Positions 10,219-19,801 of a DNA stretch of 64,000 nucleotides are shown here, in pieces (within the stretch, counting starts at the first letter, position 1; each line of letters opens with the position of its first letter). Source of the DNA: Karstenula rhodostoma CBS 690.94 (taxonomy: Eukaryota; Ascomycota; Dothideomycetes; Pleosporales; Didymosphaeriaceae); assembly GCA_010093485.1 (NCBI GenBank), contig MU001494.1, positions 1,829,937 through 1,893,936 of the forward strand. The letters are read 5' to 3'. Made by a program: the position numbers and the translations under genes. The notes below the pieces were generated by a model. That model saw only the letters and a program-made list of their open reading frames with translations, did no database searches and was not told the DNA's origin.

Positions 10219-10993
10219 TCAGGCTGGGATGGTCGCACCCGAATGAAACTGTGCCTTTACCGCAGCTACGAAGGCATCAAACGTCTGCGTGCCCTTCCTG
10301 TGACTGCTATTGGTAGCCACCCACACAGAAACCTTGTCCGCGCCATCGCCGAGCGCCTTGACGCTGTACGCTGGGAAGGCACTATTATCATCGGCGCCGA
10401 CATCGTTTGGAGCCCATCGGAATATTGGCATCTTCTTGTCAGTACAATCCAGCTCGAATAGGGCAATCTCGTTGCGCTCGTCACCCGGGTCCCCTCCGTT
10501 CTCAAACAATGCATTCTCGTCGGACAGACTCATCCGTTTGACAAGCTGTCTCAACGGTAGTATCTCTTTTCGGTCCTTCCCACCGCGTGTGTCGAATATG
10601 GAGACGTCGCATGTCGCATGCGAGGGGTCTCAGTGGAGCGTCCCTTGACGTTTGTGGTTTTGGTTGTAGATGGTAAGGCTAAACGCTGGCGGCCGAAGGG
10701 ATGTGGACGCATCGACCACGACGTAGATATTTGTACTCGTGCGATTGAAAGTTCCGTAACCTTGACCCAAAGCTGACAGGATTGATGGTCTGCGGAATTG
10801 CTTCGCTACATGTGGATGGTGGACGGTCCATGCTGGGAGCCGCAGCCTGGCTGGTAAAGGTGGAGGGGATGATCAGCTGCCGGAGACGTCGCAGGGCTGG
10901 ATCTCTGTGAGGCCATAGATGGGCGGGTGAAGATGTGGATGGGGAAGAAGACGCGTTGTTGCTGCTCCTGGGTTGTGAAGGCGCCACTTGCAT
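10219..10993 (-). pseudogene. Unrecognised protein gene interrupted by an in-frame TGA
   Basis: One continuous minus-strand frame reads GYGTFNRTSTNIYVVVDAS ... SLTIYNQNHKRQGTLH, then TGA (10632..10630), then DPSHATCDVSIFDTRGG ... ALFELDCTDKKMPIFRWAPND ... VAAVKAQFHSGATIPA, stop at 10219. Composition on both sides is protein-like, with hydrophobic strands and no frame shift, so the TGA looks like a mutated Trp (TGG) or Arg (CGA) codon. Upstream, a plausible 37-bp intron (GTAGCG...TGTCAG) links to a frame starting at ATG 10993 (MQVAPSQPRSSNN...). A further frame at 11260..11027 (MSTASPPQKCLAG...) may be an earlier exon, but I could not join it. No family recognised. Alternatives: a missed mini-intron over the TGA, or readthrough. 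Confidence 0.45.
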
Positions 10994-11455
10994 GACCACG
11001 GCAGCTTGCCTGCCACTCTTGACTGCTTATAGGCGTTTCAGGTAGCTTTCGCGAGTCGGTGACGGCGCGGAAGGCTTCACCACATGACCTTTTGCGCGTG
11101 TGGTGTTAGGAACCCCGATCTCCCGTGTTTCTAAGGTGTTCCCATACGCTGGAACGGGTGCTGCGCGAGAAAATGAACGTATCTCACAGAGCTCCTCTTC
11201 GTCCTCTGCTTCAAAGTGCGATCCTGCGAGACACTTCTGCGGAGGTGATGCAGTCGACATTTAATTGGTAACGCAGAGTGTAGGTATGGAACGGCGTAAA
11301 TGAAAGAAGTGGTGGAGGGAGAAGCTGCGTAATGGAAAGAAGTAGTAGAGAAGGAAGCAGCTTGAGTGAGAGACGTGGTGAGAGGTTGGTCCTTCCTTCC
11401 TTGTCGGCTCATCCTCACGGTTTAGTCTCGTCAAGCGCATCCGAACCTCTTACCC

Positions 11456-14380
11456 TCACCATGTTCCGCTTCGCCTCCCATCACGAGGCATGATCCCACT
11501 GCTACTTTGGCCCAGCGCTGCGGTCAACGATTTTGAACCCTCAAGATGGTCAAAGTCGTTGGTATTGAATAACTCGAAGATTTGCGACGCCACTGGCGTG
11601 TGTCCCCCTTGAGAAAGGTATTCCCGGATAACTGAATGAACTGTGTGGCCATGATCTTTCTGGTCGTTCCCATCTAACTGGACAAGAAGCAGCTTGCAGC
11701 ATTCAATATGACCATTCATAACTGCAGCTTCAATCGCGGACACGCGACACCAACTGCCCAGTGTGTTTTTACAGGTTATCAGTAGAGGATGAACCCGACC
11801 ATCTTTGTTGGAAGGCAACCGGCCTTCTAACACACAGGTCCGGACATCAGCCACGTTTCCATCGTAACAGGCTTTCCAGAAACGGTATTCGTTTATGAAC
11901 TCTTGCATGAGCTCACTTCGCAATTGGAATGTTCCACTGGGTGAGATTCCCACAAAGTCTTTCGTTACAAGAATATACTGGCGCCACAGGAAGTCAACAG
12001 CCGCCGTATAAGGCTCTTCGATGTATGGTGAAGCCCAAGAAGTCTCCAAATTAGATCTAAACGATTCTTCGTTGTGTGTATCCAGGACCGCCTGCACAAT
12101 AGTTTGCTTCCAATCCGAGGAAGCTGCACGGCAAATGATGAGAGCACGCACAAGACAGTACATACGATCAAAGCCACCTTTTGCACGATGTATCAGCTTT
12201 TGTGCAAGTGGTTTGCCCCAGTCCGGATGTTGTGCAGATGATTGCACAAATACTTCGATTACTCCCGTGTGCAAGTGAGTGGAGAACATTTCCAACGTAG
12301 CCCGTTGTTGCAAGCTGACCTGTTCGAAAAGTTCGACCAATCCAATCATCGTATCAAGTGTAATGGCGTGTCCCCAGACGTCTAGCAGGAAGGCCAGTTT
12401 CTTGAGGCTTCGAAACGGCGCGTTCGAAAAAGAAGAGAAGTCACAGAACCACATTTTGATAAGCTCCGTGCCAAGTTTAGGGTTGGCAATCAAGCGGCTT
12501 CGGACTTCCGCAAGGTCCAGTTCAATCTCATTGGGTAATGCGCCCTCTAGGAACAACACTGACCGCAGATTGCGCTTCAGCTGAAGGTAAAGACTCCAGT
12601 TCGGAAGCGTTTGGCCCAGATCCCGGAAATGTCCTACCACGCCAGCGGGCGCGTTCTCATCGTTTCGAAGTTGATAGGACCTTTGCTCGAAGAGACTTTG
12701 CAGAGCTTCTGTCGAATCCACATCCTCCAGCACTTGTGCAGTATAAACGAGAGCAGATAAGTTTTCCGAGCTTCGCTTCGAAGATGCCGACGATTGTATT
12801 CTCTGCGTTTTCCATTTGGGGTCGAAAGGCCACAAAAGAACAAAATTCCGGTTGTACTGCGTGTGCTCTAGTGCCTCATCCCTCCATTGTTCATGGCTGA
12901 GATGATCTGACGAAAGTTGCTGTCGGTAAAAGAGACTCTTCTCGAAGGCGGTCGAGAACCTGGCCCACGCCACCACGATAGTGAAGCAGTCACCCTGGAG
13001 TCGGATGATAGTGGCCCCTATACTTCCCTCAAGCCAGCAGACTATGTCACCTTCCTCAATAGCGGCAGCAGAACTGTGCAAGACCCATTTTACCGTCTCT
13101 TTGATGGTATCGCCATCGTGAAGATCGACAGGGTCACAACTGTATGTGCGCGTGATGGAAACGACCTGCCGATCACCCTTTATCACGTCTACATTGCTTA
13201 TGTAGCCGACAGTGCACCCTTTCGCCGAGACTTGACCATATTCCGTCTTGCCATGAGATATCCAAGCTGCCTTTACTTTCTCACCTAAAATTGAGTGCAC
13301 AAGGTTGCGGAAGAGGTCGTCCCAATCTATGCCGTAATCTGGCATTATATCGGGTTTCATCATATCTTGTGACATGATGCCCAGCAAAGCATAGACTTTG
13401 TCGCGAGGGTCGGTGGCTTCACGCAGCCGAAACATATCAACAAGCTGGGAGAGCGGGCAGATACCAAGTCGGAAGGGCTCAGGATGAGTAGCCTTGTTCA
13501 CTCGCAGTACGCTGGCATCGCCTAGCAAGTAGAGTATTGAGGAGATCGTACTGCGGAGCTCTGCGTCCCGGCACCACTCTAAGATGCCAGAGAGACCCCA
13601 GAAGAAGCAGGATCCAGTGAGCTCTTCGGAACCGCAGAGGACGACCATCACCCGCGCCGCTGCTATTTCTTGGAGTACCTTTACACTGTCAGAGGACCTT
13701 TTTGAAGGAGGAGGCAGAGCTACCCATATTCGCCGAAACCATGGCCTTCTCAGAAGTTCCATGGCCTCGTTCTGAAAAGACTTTGCTCGGTTTTGAACCA
13801 GCTTTAATGCCTTATCATTAGGAGTAAGATCAGTGTAAGCATCGTCGTGACCCCTCTCTCGATCAGGTTCATCTTCTTCTGTATCTTGGAGTGTTCTCTG
13901 TTTTCGGTACACCCGACTAGCGTCGTCACGGAGAAGCTCCATCGCCTCTTTGCTGCCATCTGCCTCTTCGCCAAGCCACACAACTACTCTACTTGCATAA
14001 GCATATATCATCGCCATAATTTCCACTTGATTTGCTCTCTCTTCTAGGTCATCTTGATTGATGCATACAGCATCGACCCACAGCACACGATCCAAGTCTG
14101 GATCCCGCAGCCGTCGAAGCGCACCATGAAGATTCTTCGTCACAGCAAGTTCAGCACCATCGATTTGTATCGTTTGCTTATCCTCTACACTCCCCCACAC
14201 GTACGACAGGCACTCATACAAATGCGACGTGCGTGTTGGGGTAGTGAGGGAGTAGTTGAAGATCCGGCAATGGATTGGGTCTTCGGCACGGCTGGTGGGG
14301 AGGAGACGCAAGAGCCGGATACTGTTGGGGTGGGCTAGGAGAGGGGAGTATGTATACGGGTCTTTAGCTTTATCAGCCAT
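11456..14380 (-). CDS. HET-domain (heterokaryon incompatibility) protein with ankyrin-like tail
   Basis: Exons 14380..13724 and 13678..11456 give about 959 residues. HET proteins trigger programmed cell death when genetically different hyphae fuse, or act as immune-like effectors. The three HET blocks are present: YECLSYVWGS, VLWVDAVCINQDDLEERANQ with YASRVVVWLGEE, and RPWFRRIWVLQEIAAARV, with the second exon supplying VLQEIA. A 45-bp intron (GTAGCT...CTCTGACAGTGTAAAG, 13723..13679) is a multiple of three, so the unspliced frame stays open and would insert 15 residues into the HET core; splicing restores the family consensus. The C-terminal half is mostly unannotated helical sequence; near the end, VHPLLITCKN and SAIEAAVMNGHIECCKLLL resemble ankyrin repeats. 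Part of a divergent HET pair with the gene at 16577. Confidence 0.92.
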   Translation of the reverse strand: MADKAKDPYTYSPLLAHPNSIRLLRLLPTSRAEDPIHCRIFNYSLTTPTRTSHLYECLSYVWGSVEDKQTIQIDGAELAVTKNLHGALRRLRDPDLDRVLWVDAVCINQDDLEERANQVEIMAMIYAYASRVVVWLGEEADGSKEAMELLRDDASRVYRKQRTLQDTEEDEPDRERGHDDAYTDLTPNDKALKLVQNRAKSFQNEAMELLRRPWFRRIWVALPPPSKRSSDSVKVLQEIAAARVMVVLCGSEELTGSCFFWGLSGILEWCRDAELRSTISSILYLLGDASVLRVNKATHPEPFRLGICPLSQLVDMFRLREATDPRDKVYALLGIMSQDMMKPDIMPDYGIDWDDLFRNLVHSILGEKVKAAWISHGKTEYGQVSAKGCTVGYISNVDVIKGDRQVVSITRTYSCDPVDLHDGDTIKETVKWVLHSSAAAIEEGDIVCWLEGSIGATIIRLQGDCFTIVVAWARFSTAFEKSLFYRQQLSSDHLSHEQWRDEALEHTQYNRNFVLLWPFDPKWKTQRIQSSASSKRSSENLSALVYTAQVLEDVDSTEALQSLFEQRSYQLRNDENAPAGVVGHFRDLGQTLPNWSLYLQLKRNLRSVLFLEGALPNEIELDLAEVRSRLIANPKLGTELIKMWFCDFSSFSNAPFRSLKKLAFLLDVWGHAITLDTMIGLVELFEQVSLQQRATLEMFSTHLHTGVIEVFVQSSAQHPDWGKPLAQKLIHRAKGGFDRMYCLVRALIICRAASSDWKQTIVQAVLDTHNEESFRSNLETSWASPYIEEPYTAAVDFLWRQYILVTKDFVGISPSGTFQLRSELMQEFINEYRFWKACYDGNVADVRTCVLEGRLPSNKDGRVHPLLITCKNTLGSWCRVSAIEAAVMNGHIECCKLLLVQLDGNDQKDHGHTVHSVIREYLSQGGHTPVASQIFELFNTNDFDHLEGSKSLTAALGQSSSGIMPRDGRRSGTW

Positions 14381-14891
14381 CGCAGACTCTATGGAGATGC
14401 TGTCATGGAAGTTACGACGAGATGCAAACAGCTTGGTAGCCTCCTCATTGATTTCAGCTTCGCGACAGGGTTATGATTAGCGTCGGACACTCGGAGATGG
14501 GTCGGTGATTGTTCGGACTTAGTAGGGCCACCAGTTACGGCCACAGTCTATGCATACTCTTCCAAGAGCTTAACAGCATGCAACGTACCCTTATCCCAAA
14601 CATATTGAGCTAGACACACGATCTCGGAAAGTTCAATTCCTAAGCACAGAGGCTATCCAGAGCGCCAGGAAGCGGCCACAGCAACTGTGGCTACCGCACT
14701 GATCTTTTGTTGAAAGGCTAACAAGCTTCGCTCCAACTACACCGGGGACATGAGGCATAACATAGTTTTTTTCTTTCGTTGCTCATATTCAGCGTAAGGC
14801 TTCCAGATCACCTTTCAAGCCCCCGCAAAGATCAGCATCGTATTATAGGTTTCGCACCAACCGCGGAGCGCTACCAGAACGCATTCCACAA
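14381..14891. other. Intergenic, upstream of the first HET gene
   Basis: About 510 bp, containing the promoter of the minus-strand HET gene and the 3' UTR of the membrane-protein gene. It includes a T-rich tract near 14765-14780. No ORF or RNA gene seen. Confidence 0.55.
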
Positions 14892-15383
14892 TCAAAGCCC
14901 ATGATATTGTCGCTTGTCCGGCTCCTCCGCCTCCAGCTCAATCGGTATGTCCATTGGGACATCTTTTCCGTCCCTCGGCTCCTTAACCTCCGGCGTTATC
15001 CGGTACTTTTCCAGGTTGAATTTCTCCGATATAGACTCCATGTCGTAGATCTGCTGCTCGATCGCCTTCGTCTTCGCCCTTGCCGCTTCAGCGGCCGCTG
15101 CCTCCTCTCGCTCCTTCCGGGTCCTGTACATCCGGAACGCAATAACGGATGTGAACGCTATCAGGGCGAGGAGCGGTATAACAATGGCCAAGGCTAGGGT
15201 ACTTGACGACTCCGATGTTGGTCTTTGAGCCGAGCCGCCCGCCGTCGGCGAGAGCACGAAGTCGGATGTGGTGGAGATGACTGCCACCGCGCGGGTCGCT
15301 GTCATTAAAGTAGATGCATAGGAGAACGTCGCGGCATGAGAGATAGGTTGAACGGGTATTATGGATATGATGGTGCTCGCCAT
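14892..15383 (-). CDS. Single-pass membrane protein, unrecognised family
   Basis: 163 residues from ATG 15383 (MASTIISIIPV...). The N-terminus is weakly hydrophobic and the first about 55 residues are Ser/Thr/Ala-rich, as in a glycosylated extracellular stalk. A strong transmembrane helix follows (ALAIVIPLLALIAFTSVIAF), then basic RMYRTRKEREE, an Ala/Glu-rich helix (EEAAAAEAARAKTKAIEQQ) and an acidic C-terminal tail. The positive-inside rule predicts N-out/C-in topology. This Ser/Thr stalk + TM + short tail layout is seen in fungal wall-sensor-like proteins, but there is no WSC or Cys domain, so a sensor role is only a guess. It sits between two HET genes, on the same strand as the first, about 510 bp upstream of it. 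Confidence 0.65.
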   Translation of the reverse strand: MASTIISIIPVQPISHAATFSYASTLMTATRAVAVISTTSDFVLSPTAGGSAQRPTSESSSTLALAIVIPLLALIAFTSVIAFRMYRTRKEREEAAAAEAARAKTKAIEQQIYDMESISEKFNLEKYRITPEVKEPRDGKDVPMDIPIELEAEEPDKRQYHGL

Positions 15384-16576
15384 CAAGGCGGATCTTTCGA
15401 CAGTCGAGGGCTTGGTGGTGGAGTCGTCCTAATCGTTCGCGTGCTCAAACACGTGTAAGAATGCGCTCGATCGATGCACCCAGCGATGCAAGTATTTTTA
15501 CAGAATGAGTTTGGAGTCGTATGCGTCGGCGGTCCCACGTTCTAGTTTTATTCAAACGCCTCCCTCGGAATTCTACGAGGGTGTGACGCATAGCACGGCA
15601 GGCGTAATAGGACTGGCGCAAACACGAAGCGTTTGGATTTTTGCGCGCGGATTCTTCCAAAGTGCCCTGAGTGGTGCGCGACGCGCAGTGCATGACAAGA
15701 CTAGGAGCTTACATTCCCGAAAGAGTGGAAGGCGTTTCAGATACGGCTGCGCACCAATCTGGCGAGAAACGCGTCGTAAGAACGTCTTTACCTGCTACAG
15801 ATACGACTTCGATAAGATAGTCCTTCGGTGCGGAACGGTCGAAGACGCTGTCATGGTAGTAAGCATCGTCACTAGCGGCACGTCTAGCCTTTCAGATCTT
15901 AGGTTGTGGTATCAAAGGATTGCACAACATCATTTACTACTACATTCTATGTCGCAATTGGTTTGAAAGAGTCTGGAAAATCTTTCAGCTTGGGTCCAAA
16001 TGCTCGTCCTGATCGACTTTGAAGCTTGTTGTGTGGCAAAGCCTCGGATGAGAATGCGGACCCCAAATCTCCATTGCCAGTACGACACCAAATACACATA
16101 ACCACGTAGGCTATGCGAATCACTCTAATCGAACACGGTATGTATATACGCTGCCTACCTAGACATATCGTGAATCCGCGCGCTATACATGTATGCGCGA
16201 TGGTGGGCAGCTGAAGAGGGTAGTTGGGCGCTTCCGCGCCAACCGTTTCCATTAGTATTGAAATCTTGTTCGCACGATTGAGGAGCTGCGTTACTTTTCC
16301 TAGCTCAGTGTTCCTGCTTTGCTGTACTTTTGCCGCGCTGCCAGCGTTACGCCGGAGATGAGGGTGGGCGGGTAGGGGCCGGCTCGACACCGTGGGCGCT
16401 TAACTGTGCCGCACGGACGTGATGTACTTGGGCAGATGATTCGGTTGATCCTACATGGTATATACGAAAATCGAAGCTCATACTGTTTTCTCTCCTTTTA
16501 TTGCATTCTAGTTTTACTCTTGTCTGGGTGATCAACACATTTTCTATAGTATCCCGCATTCTCCTATCGCTGGACG
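15384..16576. other. Intergenic region between membrane-protein gene and second HET gene
   Basis: About 1.2 kb with interspersed short frames that lack protein-like composition. It should contain the divergent promoters for 14892..15383 (-) and 16577..18801 (+). No transposon ends, tRNA or repeat recognised. Confidence 0.55.
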
Positions 16577-18801
16577 ATGGGGTTATTTTCGAGGACGAAG
16601 AAGAATGTTCCTGCTCCTACTGCTACAAGCTCCGCCATACTGAAACCATTGAAACCAGGCTTGATCGAGTCGTTTATACTGAGGAGGCATCAAACTGGCT
16701 TGCTCAAATATGGCACGAAAGACGAGAATGGATGGCCTACAGCATCACAGATGTATTGGAATGTAAGTTGGTGCCATCTCGGCATCCTGCGAAATGTTCA
16801 TTTGATCTTTCTATGTCATCTAGGCGGCACACCTTCTGGATAAATCCGAACAAGGCTGGAGCTTCGCTGACCTTCCTTCCGTTTAGACCAGCCCACCCAC
16901 GTTTTGCCCTGAGGTCTTCCAGAATTCCGTCTTTGATGTGGACGACGAAGATGCAGAATGCTACGATAAGGATGAGCTACTCAATGGCAGAAAGAAAGTC
17001 ACACGTATGCAGTACCCCGGCTTCATAGTCTGTCGTCCAAAGATCACATCTTAAAAGAAGCTGACTTCTATGCTCTATCTTAGATATTTTCAATGTGGAA
17101 TACATCTCGAGAAAAAACATTCAGAACACAGTGAGGCCTGTGGGAATATCTCCAGATTATGCGCTCATACGGTCGTGGCTTGGGCAATGCGAAAAGGAAC
17201 ACAACCAATGTCGCGCGAACGGTCACACTGGCAAACTTAAGCTCATCACATTAGTGGATGTCCGAGCACGTCGTCTCGTTCAATACCAGCCCGGTATGCA
17301 GTATGTGGCATTGAGCTACGTTTGGGGGCGTGGAATTCCAAAACCGAGACGGGGCCGGCCCCACGAATTACCAAGCAACATATCCAAGACCATTCAGCAT
17401 GCTATGGTGGTTACTGAGAATATCGGAGTTTGTTACTTGTGGGCCGATGCCGTATGCATCAACCAACACGATCCTCAGGACCAAAAAGAACAAATTCCTC
17501 TCATGGATTACATATACGAACAAGCTTTCGCAACGATTGTTGCCCTGGGCGATCACGCCAATATAGGTCTTCCAGGCGTTGATGACGGACCGCGACGGCA
17601 TCGTCAAATGGTTGCCGAATTTGGTCCTGTTAGACTGCTCTCGCGTTGCCCGACGCTTTCCTCTCAAATCGATGAATCGGTATGGTCAACGCGCGGTTGG
17701 ACGTACCAAGAAGGGCTTTTCTCCAGGAGGTGCATATACTTCTCGCAACACCAGGTCTACTTTCACTGCACGAGAATGCTGTGTACTGAGGACTTGCCTT
17801 CAGCTGTATATGTTTCGGAGGTCAGAGATCCGAAAAGTATCGCACACCAGAACCACTATTGGAATGACGACAAGTTTTACATCCGGGAAAACACTCTATG
17901 GGCAAGTCCAATGATTGGAAACTTCTATCTTTACATTTCATACCTTGGGCGGTATGTTTACCGAGACATCACTTGTGATAAGGATGCAGTCAACGCCTTT
18001 GGCGCGGTGCTATCTCGAATGGAACGGGACGTTTTTCGAAACGGTTTCATCTATGGTGTACCTCGAGATGCCTTCAGAGAGGGACTGTTATGGGCCGCAG
18101 CTGCTCCTATCTCTCGACGCAAACCTGGAGCGTTCCCCAACGATTTTCCAAGCTGGAGCTGGGCGGGATGGAAGACCGGCGAATCTGCTATTTCGTACGC
18201 GCCGGTCCACCTTGCATTCGATGATAGCTACACCGTCGTTCCTTACCCGCTGAGTATCTCTTTTGGACAAGACTGTCTTTTCAGATCGCAAACCTCCAGC
18301 CTGCGTCTTTCTGGTATAGCCCTGGAACTTCAGAATCTGTGGGAAACCTACTCTCATTCTCAGAAGCACTCTCCTCACAGAGCAGTTCTTCAACCACCTG
18401 CTAGTAACGCTCTCTACGTCGATGGCCCAGTTCTAAAACTTCCAGTCACCTACGACGCGGAAACACAAGTCATTGGCTTCACGGCTCCAAGCCACCTCTC
18501 CAAGGTCAACATGATGAGACTAACCCCGATGTTGGGCGAGAAATGTAGCATTAACTTCCGGCCTGAGTCACTGCCAGTACCGCAAGGAGCACCAATCTCG
18601 CGAGAGTTTTTGGTGATGCGAACGAAGCACTTCTTCAAATTTGTGGTTTACGAAGAAATAGAATTTACACTAATGATGCTAGAGTGGACAGGCACTAGCG
18701 TGGCGACCAGGGCTGGCATACTGCAATTGAACATAGCAGCTAGCTTAGGAGAATTTTGGAAGTTAGCGGGCGTGAAAAGGGACGCTTTCTGGCTTGTTTA
18801 G
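16577..18801 (+). CDS. HET-domain protein, second copy
   Basis: Exons 16577..16762, 16887..17004 and 17084..18801 give 673 residues. The intron ends are well formed: donor GTAAGT, branch GCTGACC plus pyrimidine tract and TTTAG at 16886; then GTATGC and CTGACTTC...CTTAG. Motifs: YVALSYVWG, YLWADAVCINQHDPQDQKEQI with FATIVALGDHA, and STRGWTYQEGLFSRRCIYFS. This order (SYVWG, DA(V/L)CI(N/D)Q, RGWTxQE) defines the HET domain, here about residues 165-320. The C-terminal part contains the WSWAGW motif common after HET domains. An alternative acceptor at 16823 would add AAHLLDKSEQGW... but hits TAG at 16884, giving a truncated product. It is not a close copy of the other HET gene. Confidence 0.9.
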
Positions 18802-18866
18802 TCACAAAGTAAATGGATATGTAAGGAGTACCAATGTTTTGCACGATGGAATCGCAGTGAGGATTT

Positions 18867-18882
18867 AAAAAAAAAAAAAAAA
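18867..18882 (+). repeat. A16 homopolymer
   Basis: Sixteen consecutive A at the 3' side of the second HET gene, 66 bp past its stop, and about 30 bp before the stop of the convergent LURP-one-like gene. It may be a simple tract in the shared 3' UTR region or a processed-transcript remnant; nothing else supports retroposition. Confidence 0.9.
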
Positions 18883-18912
18883 CGTCAAAGAAATCAATTC
18901 ATTATTACCATA

Positions 18913-19801
18913 TCATACCATACGGCTCTCATTGTTCTTCTCATCCAGACAAATGCACATTGCAGCTATCAATGCTTGATCATACCCCTCCGTGATCTGC
19001 ACCGCGTATGTCTGCTTTCCAAAGAATATGTCTTTGCCACTGAGTAGCTTGCGATTGATGCGGGCGGCGGTAGCACCTTGTTATAGCGTTACTATAAGAC
19101 GACTAACTGTATGGAAAGAGGAACATACCATTGCGTGCCTCATCTATGATTTCAGCGTGTGTGTCGAAGATCGACCCTTTCATCTTCAGCACGTGTTGTA
19201 TCCCTTTCTTGTCGGTGAATGTTGCCGTCGCGCTGCTTCCGAAGACTAGACGCAGCCAAGTCAGAACCAGAAAAGCGCTGAAGAGATGCAACGGGGACTC
19301 ACTCTTGAAACTGTTCTTGACTTCCATCAGCTTCTGCCCCTGGGGATCCTCGCACGCGTAGGTGGCGTGGATGTGCAGGTGCTCTTTTACGATGTCAAAG
19401 AGATGATTGCCAGACATATCGCGAACCTTTTTCCTTCCGGAGATAGACATGATCTTGCCTTCAACTTGGAGGATGGGTGTGCCATCTTCTAGCTTGATGC
19501 TGAAGGTGTCGCCCGTCAGAGAAAGGACGTGCTCTTTCAGTACGATGGTTGTCGGATAAGGTTTCATACAGTTGTCGAAGATGCCGATCAAGGGGGCCCC
19601 AGAACCGTGAGCCGCCTGCGGGTGGCCTCCCTGTGGGTGACCATAGCCTACCGGTTGCTGGCCGTATCCCTGGCCATATCCAGATTGTGGAGCGTAGCCT
19701 GCCTGAGGATGTTGAGGGTAGCCTGCCTGGGGATGCTGAGGGTAGCCTGCCTGAGGATGTTGAGGGTAGCCTGCCTGAGGATGTTGACTGTAGCTTGCCA
19801 T
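18913..19801 (-). CDS. LURP-one-related (tubby/scramblase-like) protein with YPQHPQAG repeats
   Basis: Exons 19801..19303, 19245..19129 and 19076..18913 encode 259 residues (introns of 57 and 52 bp, GTGAGT and GTATGT donors). After an N-terminal Gln/Pro/Gly/Tyr-rich region the LOR fold (Pfam LURP-one-related; beta barrel with a central helix, related to tubby and phospholipid scramblases) runs from about residue 70 to the end: TIVLKEHVLSLTGDTFSIKLEDG, ISGRKKVRDMSGNHLFDIVKE, KGSIFDTHAEIIDEARNG and GKQTYAVQITEGYD, with the hydrophobic final helix ALIAAMCICLDEKNNE. That last part is supplied by exon 3 and confirms the model. The role in fungi is not established; membrane binding is inferred from scramblase homology. 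It converges on the second HET gene. Confidence 0.88.
19697..19792 (-). repeat. Four 24-bp in-frame repeats encoding Y(P/S)QHPQAG
   Basis: Residues 4-35 of the LURP-one-like protein are four copies of the octapeptide Y-(P/S)-QHPQAG. The copies differ by only a few bases, indicating recent expansion. Similar PQ-rich N-terminal tails occur in scramblase-like proteins. Confidence 0.92.

Noticed and set aside
15505..15966. 153-codon plus-strand frame between the HET genes
   Set aside because: Composition is not protein-like, no splice or start context, and it overlaps a likely divergent promoter.
16824..16886. In-frame TAG suggesting that the second HET gene is a pseudogene
   Set aside because: A well-formed acceptor (branch CTGAC, TTTAG) removes the stop; the remaining gene is fully open.
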